NCBI GenBank assembly: GCA_003990745.1
Contig: RBNI01001322.1
Location: 1-23,034, forward strand
DNA: 23,034 bases
DNA from: Jimgerdemannia flammicorona
Taxonomy: Eukaryota; Mucoromycota; Endogonomycetes; Endogonales; Endogonaceae
Reading direction: 5' to 3'
Shown: piece after piece, positions 1 through 9,924 of the stretch
Position numbering within the stretch: the stretch's first letter is position 1
Layout: the number at the start of each line of letters is the position of its first letter
Notes under the pieces: model-generated
What the model was told of the DNA's origin: nothing
Seen by the model: only the letters and a program-made list of their open reading frames with translations
The model's database searches: none
Made by a program: the position numbers and the translations under genes

Positions 1-198
1 TTTTTTTTAGTCACTTGGACTCTGCTATTTATTACCCATCTATTAATAAGTTTACAGTATACCCTCTCACTACCCGATCCCTATAGAGGTGCCACTCCCC
101 CTACCTATATAAATAAAGACCACTTTCTCACCCACAACTCCAACTCTCTTCCCACTCTGCCTACAGATTTTCTCAACCAAATGACGTCTTCGACCCCC
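1..198 (-). other. LINE 3' UTR and poly-A tail
   Basis: This lies between the ORF2 stop at 199-201 and the window start. On the element's strand it ends GAGTCCAAGTGACT followed by at least eight A residues. The motif AAAGTGGTCTTT (complement of 118-129) and the terminal GAGTCCAAGTGACTA recur in the short LINE fragment at 9041-9200, which identifies this as the conserved 3' end that the reverse transcriptase would recognise. Confidence 0.8.
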
Positions 199-3100
199 CT
201 ACAACCCCCAACCAAGCCACCAGCCCATCAAGATGTCTTCTATAAGGCTACACCACCTCAGCAACCTGACCTCTGAGCCAAGTCTCCTCCCATCCTCAAA
301 AACAAATAACCAGTGACTGGCTAGCCCCACCCAAATAGCCAAAGCCCAGCCTAATGTCAGCCATTTCTTCCCCACCCCCCCCTCCAATCTATCCCTTAAA
401 TCCTCCCATTGCCCCCTCATGTCAGCTCCCCTACACACTACCCCCAAATGATCCCCAACATTCTGCCAAAAGGTACTAAGTACCTCACACTCTCCTAGCC
501 AATGTTCAGGCATCTGTACATATCTCCCTTTCTGCCCTACATTATAACACTCTTCACAGTCAAAGCAACCTCCATTGATAAAGTGACCTGAGTAGAAGTT
601 GAGTATGACATTCTGCCTCAGCATATGCCACCAGACCACCCAGTACTTCAGTGGCAGCCATCTCCTCACCTCAGCACTCCAGGCCCAAATGCTATGCCAG
701 TCCCACTCCTCGCTGATTCCTACTCCTTGCCAACCGCTAGGCCACAGGTCCTGGCCTGGTCCCCATTGGCATTCGATCCCATCACCAATATCAAACTCAA
801 TTAAGGGAATGGCACCCAGTAACACTTGGTCCCATCTCCACATTGCTGGGTCCCAAGCTGTCTTCCCTTCATTTCCCAGCCACCTAATTCCAATGTGGTA
901 CACCCCCTCTGCCACTCCCCACCAGAAGCCTTTGTATCACAATTGTTTGGTGTTCTGAAGGCCCACAAGTGCTAGGAGATCACCAGTCAAACCCCTCGGA
1001 GAGGACCTCATCTTCCAGACTTTCTGCAGTAGGGAGACCCAACCACCCCCTCTCAACTCCACTGCTCTCTTCAGCCACCACACTCTCAAGCAGTGCAGCC
1101 TCTTAGGAAAGTCAACCAGCCCAAGTCCCCCACTCACCACCGGTAAGGACAAGACCTCCCAGCTGATCTGACTCTGCCTTCCAGCCCAGATCCACCCCTT
1201 GGCCAGCTTCATCAATTGCTTCACCACCCAAGCTAGGAAGTCCAGATGATAAGTCAGATACCACAACTTTGGCAGCCAATAGACATTCAGAATCAAAACA
1301 TGTCCTGTCAGAGATAATTGGCAGCCCCCCCAACTCTGCAGGGCCTCCTCCCAGATGCCCACCTGCTGCTCCCACCAAAGTCTGGGCAGAACTGAACCAT
1401 ATACTGACAGATAAATACCCAAGTACTATACTGCCTCACCAGTAGGGACAATGGTACCAATAATCTCCCCTCCCACCAGACTATTGCCTAGCACCATTGT
1501 TTCACACTTATGCCAATTAAGCCTAGCTCTGGAGTTTGCCTCATACCACTCCACTGTTTCCTTGAGCTTCTCAACATCCACAATTGATCCCAGGCTGACC
1601 ACTATATAATCTGCAAATAACCCTACTTTCCACCCAATGCCAAAGATAGAGAGCTCCACTATCTTCTGCCTGATTCTGTCCATGAAGGGCTCCAGAGAAA
1701 GAGCATACAAAATGGGAGACAGTGGGTCCCCCTGGGGCACTCTCCTACCCAGGGGAAATGCTACCCCTCTGTGTCTATTACACATGAGTGCAGCCCTACT
1801 TCCTTCCAGTAGGCTGACTATGGCCATCCTGAACTGATGCAGGACCCCAATCCTATCCAATACTTTTGCCAGCCAGACCCATCACACTTGGTCATAAGCC
1901 TTCTCCTGGTCCAGAAAGACCAGACACCCATCCAGACCACTGGCTTGTACCCCTTCAATAACTCCATAAACTCATGCTGTGCCATCCCTAATGAGCCAGC
2001 CTCCCACAAAGCCCCTCTGCTCATCACCCAAGACTTGCTGGGCCACCTTTTGCAACCTTGTGACCACTACCTTGATAACCAACTTCCTGTCCATATCCAG
2101 TAGCATAATCAGCTTCCAGTTCTTCCAGTCCTCTTGCCTTCCTTTGTTCTTATAAAGCAATGTCACCAGCCCCAGATCCTGTTCTCCCACCCATCTCCTC
2201 ATCTGTAGAATCTAATCACACAGTGCTGTCATCTCTCCCAGTACTCCTGGGACTCCCACCATCTTTTTCCAGAAGTCCCAGGGCAGATCATCCTCCCCAG
2301 GCACTGTACCCAAGGTTGTCATAGCAAGAACCTAGCAGATCTCCTCCTCTTACACTGGTAGTACTAAGTCACCCAGCCCATCTGCTCATATAGGATACCA
2401 ATCCACCAACACTTGGTCAATGTCCTCAATATCTGCCTCACCCTCCTCCTTACTCCACAATCCACTCCAACACTCCTTTAATGATCCAAGAATGTCTTGT
2501 ACACTATGCACCAATACACCATCAGAATTAAGCACCCCCTCCCACCTTTGTTGCACCCTTCTCGCCTGAAGGGCTCTTGTGAGAAACTTTGAGGGCCACA
2601 CCCCTTCCTCCAACCCCTGTCAGTGAAGCCGCACTGCCAGACCCTGGACCCTCACCTCTTCCTCATTCTGCAGCACCTGTTGTAGTTCAACCACCTCTAT
2701 TCTTACCCTTATCAATCTCCAGTCCTCCTCTCCCTCCAATGTCACCAGTCTCGCTCAGTCCTCCAAGAGTCTAGACAGTCTACTAGAAGCCCACCACACC
2801 TGCTGCCTCCTCTGTTTCCCAGCCTCCTTACCAGCCTCACTCCAGAAGGTCCTGACCATCTCCTTCATTCTCATCTACTGAATACCAACTGGAGCACCTT
2901 CCTGCCTCCAGTACTCCACTCTCAGTTAAATGTCTTCAGCCCACTCATCCCACCAGATCTTATTATCTAGTAAGGAGGAATTGAGACACCAATGTCCAGG
3001 CCCATCCCCACTCCCCCCAAAATGCCCCTGCCCTAAAAACCCCCAATGATCTGACCAAGGACACCATTCCACCTCCAGCGACTTCCAAAAATCCAATCCC

Positions 3101-3726
3101 CAGCAGCTGACTGTCAGAATCCAATCAATTCTCATCCCCAGGCCCCCAGCCCAGTGTGTGTATACCCTCCTATCCCCCCAACATTCTCTACCCACATCCA
3201 CCAGAGCACTCAATCTTTCCACTTCCTCTCATGCTACCAGTCCTCCACTCCGACCCTCAGCTCCTTGTCCTCCATCAGTTCTATCCCTCGATATGTCTTA
3301 GACCATATTAAAGTCCCCACCGAGCATATCCACTCCAACCTCTGCAAGAATTCCACTCTTCTGTAGGCCCTTCACCCAATTCACCCACTCATCTCATACT
3401 GTAGGGCAGTAACAAGAGCCCACCATAACTGGCTCCCAACCTGTATATATCCACTCTCCCCAGACCAATCTATCCCCCCAGCTCCACATATCCCTTATCT
3501 CCTCTCTGCCTTTCCACATCAGAATCCCAACCTTGCCCTTCCAGACTGCCTCATCTCCCCACTCCTTTGTCTATTCTAGTCTATCCAAGTCATCCTCACA
3601 CCTGACATCCTACAAGAGGAAGAGATTGGCCTCCAATCCCTTCAGCCAAGTAAAAATGTTCTTATGTCAATAAGTGCCCCATAACCCATTCATGTTCAAA
3701 GAAAAAATGTTTGTTGTACTATTCAT
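199..3726 (-). pseudogene. LINE ORF2: APE endonuclease, reverse transcriptase, zf-RVT-like C-terminus
   Basis: ORF2 nicks target DNA and primes reverse transcription there. I start it at the ATG at 3726, 30 bases after the ORF1 stop and in the same frame, because SLNMNGLWG matches the start of APE-type endonucleases. Endonuclease motifs follow: DVRCED, GGDFNMV near 3310, RIDWIL near 3125 and the catalytic SDH near 3050. RT motifs are GLVTLLYKNKGR and DEQRGFVGG (near 2150-2020), LDQEKAYD (near 1900), RRVPQGDPLSPILYALSLEPF (near 1720) and LFADYIVV near 1600. The catalytic FADD is therefore FADY, with the second Asp lost. A thumb (GGLGLVDFPKRL) and a Cys/His cluster (CFDCEECY, then EHWLGEC, near 530-480) fit zf-RVT. 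No RNase H is visible. About fifteen in-frame stops occur, but no net frameshift. The frame ends at 199-201. The copy is inactive. Confidence 0.9.
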
Positions 3727-3756
3727 AGTGAAAAATGGTGTGTTATCAAGCTTTCT

Positions 3757-5757
3757 CTACTGCTCCATATTCATCTCCTCCTGCACCAAGTCCAGATTAT
3801 GTTCTGTAGTCACTGCCTCCTCTTCAGCCCTCTGAGCCTCTAGTCCAGCCAACAGCTCATTCATCTCCTCATCTGCCTTCTCCTTGAATTCCTCTCGGTA
3901 CTCCAGGCAGGCTTCCTGTCAGAGCTGCAGTCTATGATGCTTGGTCCAGCAGTATTCAGCCCTCTCTCCCATGACACCTGCCATCTCTGCCTCCCACTCC
4001 TTATCTATCTCATAGCCCTCCTCCTCCAGATACACCACCAGAATTTCTGTCTTCAATGCCATCACCACCCCCTCTCCCTGCAGGATTCTCACCCAATACT
4101 CATTACTCATTACCCTCAAATCCACCTCTCCCAGCTCCTTGGCCACCAGGTTGTTCATCATCCTACACATCCAGAGTAGGTTCTCCACCTCCTTTCCTCC
4201 AGGTGTCGCTGGCCTCCCACCATCCAGCATTGTGGTGTCAGCCCCAGCACTCGCAGCCTCATCCCACTCTTCTGGGATGTCCACCAGTTCCTCCTCACTG
4301 ACTGCCACCACTTGTCCCCCTTTCACCACCTCTGGAACTCCAAATTGCACTTGCTGGGCTCCCCGCATTAGCACATTCTCCACTACTCTGCTTTGGGAAG
4401 CTGGGCCCTGCCTGATAAGAGGAGTAGGGGTAGGGGAGTCCTCCCATGTTTCATTCTAAACCTCTAGCATACCATCTGCATACGGGTCCTTGCCAGTCCC
4501 CTTCCCAGCACTCCCACTTCCCTCACCTGCCCAGATACTCACTTTGGCCCTCCCCATGTCCACCATCCTGCTCACATCCTTCTGAGGCCCACCCTTCATC
4601 TTCACCAGCAGTTCCCTCTATCTCTGACATCCCTGATCTTGTTCCCACTGCTCCTTGCTCACTCGAATCCACTTCCCATCCACCACCTCCAAGTGTGTCA
4701 CCTCCTCAAAGGCCCTCCAAGCCTTCGTCCACCATTCTACCACACCACTCAACTCTTCCAGCGCTTCCAATAGATCCTCTTCCTCCTCCTCACACCCCTT
4801 CACCCTTGTCACCTTGCATACAATCGCCCCCCAGACCATACCAGAAGGCCAGTCCCTTGCCTTCCTGGTGGCCTCCTTCTCTGTCAGCCAAATCCTCACA
4901 TCTACATCTCCAGTCCTGAGTGAGGTCCCCTCCCAGACTCTGAATCCAATATCCACCACCTCTCCATACTCTGCTATGACCTCCTCAACTCTCCTTCTTG
5001 TCTCTATTGCCGACACTGTGGGCACCCCTTTCAACAGCAGTTGGACCACTCTGGGATCCCATTTCAGACATTGTGCCATTGGAACACACACCTCCCCAAC
5101 TATCAATCCAATCTTCAATGCTTCCTCCAAAGGCTCAGCCTCCTCAAAGCCCACCTCCACTCCCTTCAGTCCCTTCAAAACCTTTATAGATGCTGCTCCA
5201 GCCACCTGCTTAGCAATCAGCCCCAGTACTATTTTTGCCATCACTGCTAGGCCCCAGAAGCACAGTGTCACTGTGAATACTGAGATCAATTTCTTGAGTA
5301 ATGGTGCCACTGCCAGGCCCATCACACCATCTGCCAAATCTCCTTGTCTCCCAAGCCCCAGTTGCTCAGCTGCACCATCCACAGTCACATCTGTATTTTT
5401 TTCCAGATTAACAGTCCTATCTCCATCAGCTGTCACACTCCCCCCAGCCACTACACCTCTAGCCCCACTGCTCCCTCTGCTAAGGGCTACTCCCTCACAT
5501 ACTGTCGCCTTCTCCATTTCCTTGCCTTTCCTCAACCAACCCTCCAGCCCCAACATCTGCCTTCTCTCCTTCACTATCTCAGCAAAGCTCACCCTCTCAG
5601 ATCTCTGTCCTCCACTACTGCCTCCTCTCCTTCTGTATCCACCTGCTAGCAGCCCCCTCATACCTCCTCCCAGGCCAGGGCCTCTCCCCACATACTGCCA
5701 GTCGAATGCACTCAGGCCACCCTGCCCAGTACGCACCTCAGATTGCCTGTCAGTCAC
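3757..5757 (-). pseudogene. LINE ORF1, RRM-like nucleic-acid-binding protein, decayed
   Basis: ORF1 proteins of L1-type LINEs coat the element RNA and help reverse transcription. The frame opens with ATG at 5757 and the first 379 codons are uninterrupted. It then continues in the same frame through stops near 4620, 4457 and 3921 to a TAG at 3757-3759, 666 codons after the start. Residues about 235-320 (for example LLLKGVPT, GEVVDIGF, DVRIWLTEKEA) have the alternating hydrophobic pattern of an RRM-type fold, as in L1 ORF1p and plant DUF4283 proteins. A Glu-rich stretch (CEEEEEDLLEALEE) follows. The N-terminus is Gly/Arg-rich. I see no CCHC zinc knuckle. The C-terminal part is acidic and Glu-rich, possibly coiled coil. 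The internal stops are TAG or TGA, one transition from Gln, Arg or Trp codons. The RRM assignment is by pattern only; the ORF1 role is secure from its position upstream of ORF2. Confidence 0.75.
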
Positions 5758-5790
5758 TATGTTACTAGTCTCTTTTCTCTAAAAACGATG

Positions 5791-6129
5791 TTGTAGTTGC
5801 TTTTCAAAAGTTGTGTAACCTGAGAGGTACTGGAGAGAGATGATAATAAATACACCTCTAATATATATGCTATACTGTACTATAATATATCAGTCAATAC
5901 TAACAGTGTAAGTAGCATGCCAAGTCCAAGTAGTATAAGTAGAATGAGACCCAGAATGGGTACTGATATCAATAGGGAAAGTATACTCAATATGATAGTC
6001 ATGACTATAATTATTCCTGCATTGATGCTAACAATAATAAAGAGGATAATTCCTATCTTTAATAGTAAATATTATATCATATAGATATACTTTATAAAGA
6101 ACCTCTTGGAAGAATACAGTTTGGAGAAC
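5791..6129. other. AT-rich junction and decayed copia 5' leader, no recognisable gene
   Basis: About 340 bases between the LINE 5' end and the first legible copia Gag. No copia 5' LTR, primer-binding site or tRNA can be identified. The missing 5' LTR may lie left of the window if the LINE inserted into the copia leader. A Gag N-terminus may be hidden here, but stop density is too high to call it. Confidence 0.4.
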
Positions 6130-6591
6130 TATTAGAAGTCACAGATATAAGTAATAATATATGAAGCTGTGAAGGATTACAGAGTACTAAGAGAGATTAT
6201 ATTTACTATTTTGAATATATAAATGAAACTCTTCATCATTACTATAATGGTAAATAAAGCCTGAGAGATCTTATATAATTATCACTAGCAGGCATCTGTA
6301 TCAAATAGATTCTATCTGAAAGTATAACTGTTTAATCTCCAAATAAAGTCTAAGAAGAGTATCTAGGATTATACCAACTATATCAATGATCTGATGAATC
6401 AAGTGAATTCTCTTTCTATACTGATAGACCTCATTAAGAATGAAGACAAGGTTCTAGTCCTTATATGTGGCCTTCCCAAGACATATAATATAGTTGTTAC
6501 TGCTATGAGAGAATCTGACAAACTATCAAACTATAAGTATATTATCATAAGTCTTTTAAATAAGAAATCAAGATGGTGGCAACAACAATGA
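6130..6591 (+). pseudogene. Copia Gag fragment
   Basis: Gag forms the virus-like particle of the retrotransposon. The clearest part is 6394-6591: MNQVNSLSILIDLIKNEDKV followed by LICGLPKTYNIVVTAM matches the conserved Gag (UBN2-type) segment in which a hydrophobic stretch precedes a LL.SLP.SY motif. Upstream in the same frame, FYLKV, LFNLQIKSKKS and DYTNYINDL continue the family pattern through three stops (6286, 6325, 6364 region). No convincing CCHC zinc knuckle survives downstream. The region at 6600-6960 is AT-rich with no readable domain. Confidence 0.7.
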
Positions 6592-6968
6592 TAATGGCAA
6601 TAAAAAATCCTTCTATTAAGTATATAGACAAAGCAAAGACAAGTCAAGCAAAGGATGAGACTAAGGCCAATAATATGAGAAATTTGATAGTAAATACTTC
6701 TACTGTAATAAGTATAGATACTATAAGTAAGACTACAAATATAAGAAAAAGGAAAAGAGTTGTCAAGATGTGCAATATGGGTAATAATAGTTGAATATTA
6801 TAGATACTAATAATAATAATATAAGTGGCAGAAGTAGTAGAGGTCTGTTTTTTATAGAAGCAGCAATCTATCCATATACAGAAGGAGTTATAGAAATAAA
6901 AATTATTGATATAGGTATCAGTATAAATATAAGCTACATGCTAAGTACTTATATATATATATAGCAAA

Positions 6969-7242
6969 GAAGTCTGGCTCATAGATTCCGGTACAAAATA
7001 GTATATGATAGCTCACTATGAGTAGTTCTCTATATATAAGAAGTTCAAGCATCTCATATCTATCAAACTAGGTGACAATAATGTCATTTATGCTCAAGGC
7101 AGAAGAAATGTTAGTATATATCTATATAGAAAAGTTGATGAACCCTTGGGTACCTTTATAGATATACTATATACTCTAGATATCAGCAAGAATCTCTTCT
7201 CAATAGGTCAGATAATAGCTCAAGAAAATAAAAGAGTAAATA
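6969..7242 (+). pseudogene. Copia aspartic protease fragment
   Basis: This processes the Gag-Pol polyprotein. WLIDSG at 6975-6992 contains the catalytic D-S-G typical of copia proteases (D codon 6984-6986). It is followed by YMIAHYE, then KLGDNNVIYAQG and ILYTLDISKNLFSIGQ, which matches the family's L..VP.LS.NLLSVGQ end. Two stops (TAG) interrupt the domain. One of the very few CpGs of this half of the window is in the catalytic motif (TCCGGT). Confidence 0.85.
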
Positions 7243-7380
7243 TATAACCAAGTATTATAACAGTAATTAATCTAAAAAACAATAAAGAGTTAATATATAT
7301 ATATAAAAAGGAGAACCTATATATAATTATTAGTATGCTAGATAGTGTATTATCTATATATTCTACTATAACTAAAGAGA

Positions 7381-8060
7381 ATCTCTAGTGTATATAGTAT
7401 AAATACTTAAGACACATTGGTAAGATGAGCTTAGAATAGATAATAAGGAGTAAATCTGTATATAGATTACTGAACAATATGTTACCAGACTTCAGCTTTT
7501 ATAATCAAATAAGACTTTCTAGTAATCTTTTCAGAAATAAATAAAGTGAGTGACTGGTATTCTTGATATAATATATATAGATATCTATAGCTCTATATAA
7601 ATGGTAACATACTCTGAGAAGAAGTATTTTATTACTTTTATTAATATTATACTCATAAAGCCTATATATATTTTTTTATGATAAAGAATGAAATATTTGA
7701 AAATTTTCAAAAATTCAAGGTAATGGTAGAGAACAAAATGGGATATAAGATATGAACTATATGCTTAGATACATAATAGTAAAGAATATGCCAATAAAGC
7801 CTTTAGATACTTCTTGAAGAAGTATAGCATCCAATACTCTATGACAGCTCTCTATATATCTGAGCAAAATGATATAGTAGAGCACTTTAATCAAATGAGA
7901 GTAGAGATGACTCAAATGATGAAAAATATTACTAGCTTACTGTACTCCATCTGGGCAAAAGCAGTGAATATAGTAGTATATACCTGAAATCATTGTATTT
8001 CTCAAGCTTTAAGCAAAGACTCTAGTAGATCTGATAATAATCAATAATCTAGAAATGACA
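7381..8060 (+). pseudogene. Copia pre-integrase and integrase, frameshifted
   Basis: Integrase inserts the cDNA into the genome. A weak pre-integrase signature (YLRHIGKMSLE) begins near 7405. The core is legible at 7710-8030: VENKMGYKI in frame 1, then after a frame change EYANKAFRYFLKKYSIQYSM, EQNDIVEHFNQMR and SIWAKAVNIVVYT, matching the copia consensus (EF..FL...GI, PEQNGVAER.NR, FWAEA...A.Y). The glutamate of the DDE triad is kept in IVEHFN. The second Asp (S/TDNG) region near 7765 is obscured by stops. The domain is broken by several stops and at least one indel. Confidence 0.8.
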
Positions 8061-8610
8061 GTGATCTTATTGCAGAAGAATTATGGAGTAGATCTAAGTC
8101 AGATATTTCAACTTATAGATATTCAAAAGTGAGGCTTAAGTCTTGAATAAGGGTAACAATAAAGATAAATTTGAGTCTAAGATAGATGAGTATGTTTTTC
8201 TTAGATATGACAGAGTAGTATATAGATTGTGGAGTCTGCAGAAATACCATATCATTATTTTGTATGATATTCAATTTAAGAAAACTAAGTAGAAAATTTA
8301 CATGAAAATTTTTATCTCAATCAACCCAATGGTATAGCTAGTGAAAACTACATAAACTTCAAAGATAAGCAGAATGATATCTATACTAACATCAGTGCAA
8401 CCTATATCTATACTATTGAGGCTATTAAAGCCAAGAATTATAAAATTACAGATAAGGATAATAATGAGGATACCTCTCTAAAAGGTAAGAAAAAATTTAA
8501 ATCTAGATTATATAACAAGATAGAAGAAGATTTAGAAGGTTATACAGATTGGCCTAAGAAATCCTATCATAATAATAAATATTATGTGAACTATACTTAT
8601 AAGTGTACTT
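8061..8610 (+). other. Copia integrase-RT linker, decayed
   Basis: This interval corresponds to the poorly conserved linker between integrase and RT in copia Pol. Short Lys- and Asp-rich open stretches are present in changing frames with many stops. No separate gene is visible. Confidence 0.5.
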
Positions 8611-9025
8611 ATATTACAATGACTGGAGAACTAGTAAACTATAATAAAGCTATACATTCAGATAATAAAAAAGAATAGAAAAAGGCTATAGATGAGAAAT
8701 ACAATTTACTCATCAAGAATGATATCTGGGATCTAGTCTCTCTTCTAGTGAATTAATAGACAATAAGATCCCAATTAATATATAAAATTAAGTATAATAG
8801 CAATAGTGATATAGAGTGATATAAGATCCAATTTGTAGCAAAGGAGTATTTATAAGGATATGGTATAGACTATAATGAGACCTTTTCCCTAGTATTCAAG
8901 CTTACTTCACTTAGAATACTTTTTATAATCAGAGCCAAATATGACTATGAAATCTACCAAATAGACATTAAGACAGCTTTCTTAAACAGTGATGTAGATA
9001 TAGAGCTATATATCTATCAACCATA

Positions 9026-9040
9026 AGGATATAAACTATA
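9026..9040. repeat. Target-site duplication of the LINE tail, left copy
   Basis: AGGATATAAACTATA, identical to 9201-9215. Confidence 0.9.
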
Positions 9041-9200
9041 GTGGTGGGAGGGTAGAGATAGTGTTTGACAAAGTGGTCTTTCATTGAGAGGGGGTGGGGG
9101 GGGGTCCTAGGGGGATCAGATAGAGGTGGGGCACTGTATATTATATAGAGGATAGACAGGAGTATTAATAAAGGATGGAGTCCAAGTGACTATAAAAAGG
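9041..9200 (+). mobile_element. 5'-truncated LINE 3' end (160 bp)
   Basis: This short insertion has no coding capacity. It shares AAAGTGGTCTTT and the terminus GAGTCCAAGTGACTA followed by an A-rich tail with the 3' UTR of the LINE at 1-198, but is diverged over the G-rich middle, so it belongs to a related subfamily. It is flanked by perfect copies of AGGATATAAACTATA. Extreme 5' truncation plus a ~15-bp duplication is the expected product of target-primed reverse transcription. Confidence 0.88.
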
Positions 9201-9215
9201 AGGATATAAACTATA
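9201..9215. repeat. Target-site duplication of the LINE tail, right copy
   Basis: AGGATATAAACTATA, identical to 9026-9040. Deleting 9041-9215 (175 bp) restores the copia frame. Confidence 0.9.
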
Positions 9216-9356
9216 TGATAATAAGCAAAAGGAGCTCATATATAAGTTATATAAAGATCATTATGATATCAAATAAGTGGTAAGACTGTAGAATCAAAAA
9301 ATTGACAAATATCTCTTGAGAAACAAATTTAAGTATTGTGAAGCTGATCTATACAT

Positions 9357-9818
9357 TGTGATGATTGATCTGAATTAGGAATATGAATCAGGGGAATTAG
9401 ACATTTGATCACAGTATCTGAACCCAATTTCTGATATAGTATAGCCTTATAAATAGTAGTCATTGTTGTTTTGCAACTGTCAAAGTTTTCATGAATGTTG
9501 AACTCTTTGCAGATGTTGAAGATTTTGCAGATGTTGAAAGATTTAACACTTGCAAAAAGTGACTCATAATATAATCATAACTTAGCCACCTTATAGCTAG
9601 CAAACTTGTATAAATAACCCAGTATCTTAGAGTAAATAAACCTCAGATCAAAATAGTTCAAAGTAAAGAGAAAGTAAAGGAACTAGTAAGCCTGTAGGCA
9701 GATACACTTTGAACTCACCCACCCCTACATCTGAGGACTCTGCAGAGTCAAAGAAGATTAAGTTTTCAAGATACAGAAATCCAATATACTTCCAAGATTA
9801 AGCATCTGCTATATTATA
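9357..9818 (+). repeat. 5' LTR of the dUTPase gypsy element
   Basis: It starts TGTGATGATTGATCTG and ends CTATATTATA. It aligns over its full length with 15569-16029, with one ~2-bp indel. It contains TATAAATA at 9609-9616 and AATAAA near 9636. The end points are set by the alignment and the ACAT duplication. The terminal dinucleotide may be mutated from the usual CA. Confidence 0.9.
9609..9616 (+). promoter_or_regulatory. Candidate TATA box in the 5' LTR
   Basis: TATAAATA, preserved at the equivalent position of the 3' LTR (15820-15827) within an unmutated block (CTAGCAAACTTGTATAAATA). A possible polyadenylation signal AATAAA lies about 20 bases downstream in both LTRs. The assignment is by motif and conservation only. 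Confidence 0.5.
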
Positions 9819-9819
9819 A

Positions 9820-9838
9820 CTTGGTGTCTATTGGCTGG
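9820..9838 (+). promoter_or_regulatory. Candidate tRNA primer-binding site
   Basis: CTTGGTGTCTATTGGCTGG lies directly after the 5' LTR. The internal TGG would pair with the CCA end of a tRNA. I cannot say which tRNA. Confidence 0.4.
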
Positions 9839-9924
9839 TGATTAAAGATGAATCCCTCACTTTCAAGCTGAACAATGAACAACTACCACTATCTGAACAA
9901 CTATACAACTGAGACATCCAGATA

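Larger units (their letters stand above)
1..5790 (-). mobile_element. L1-like non-LTR retrotransposon (LINE), near full length
   Basis: The element reads right to left: 5' end near 5790, ORF1, ORF2, a 198-bp 3' UTR, and a poly-A tail visible as the T run at 1-8. The left boundary coincides with the window edge, so the target-site duplication cannot be checked. The 5' boundary is inferred from an abrupt change from C-rich to AT-rich sequence near 5785. The coding strand is strikingly G-rich and C-poor. CpG is depleted but less so than elsewhere in the window (about thirty by eye), which fits a younger insertion. The C-terminal thumb plus zf-RVT-like motif, with no RNase H seen, resembles L1/Tx1-type elements more than Tad1. 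It interrupts or abuts the 5' end of the copia element to its right. Confidence 0.9.
8615..9356 (+). pseudogene. Copia reverse transcriptase, 5' part, interrupted at 9041-9200
   Basis: This matches the copia RT start: KKAIDEKYNLLIKNDIWDLV, YKIKYNSNSDIE, then GIDYNETFSLVFKLTSLRIL and YEIYQIDIKTAFLNSDVDIE, the near-universal D(V/I)KTAFL.GDL motif with the first catalytic Asp kept. After YIYQP comes the inserted LINE tail. Translation resumes as ELIYKLYKDHYDIK and EADLYI, equivalent to the LYGLKQ and ADHCLYI blocks, and stops at the gypsy 5' LTR. Stops are TAG, TGA and TAA. The piece is in frame with the 3' part at 16034. Confidence 0.9.

Noticed and set aside
1112..1378. 88-codon minus-strand frame
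   Set aside because: It overlaps the LINE ORF2 thumb region in a different frame. The ORF2 frame carries the conserved GGLGL motif.
3934..4919. Several plus-strand Pro/Ser/His-rich open frames
   Set aside because: Antisense shadows of ORF1; overlapping frames all open for the same compositional reason.
4655..5782. A 375-codon plus-strand open frame rich in Ser, Pro and Thr
   Set aside because: It lies exactly antisense to LINE ORF1. The C-rich strand lacks stops by composition, and the Ser/Pro-rich product has no domain.
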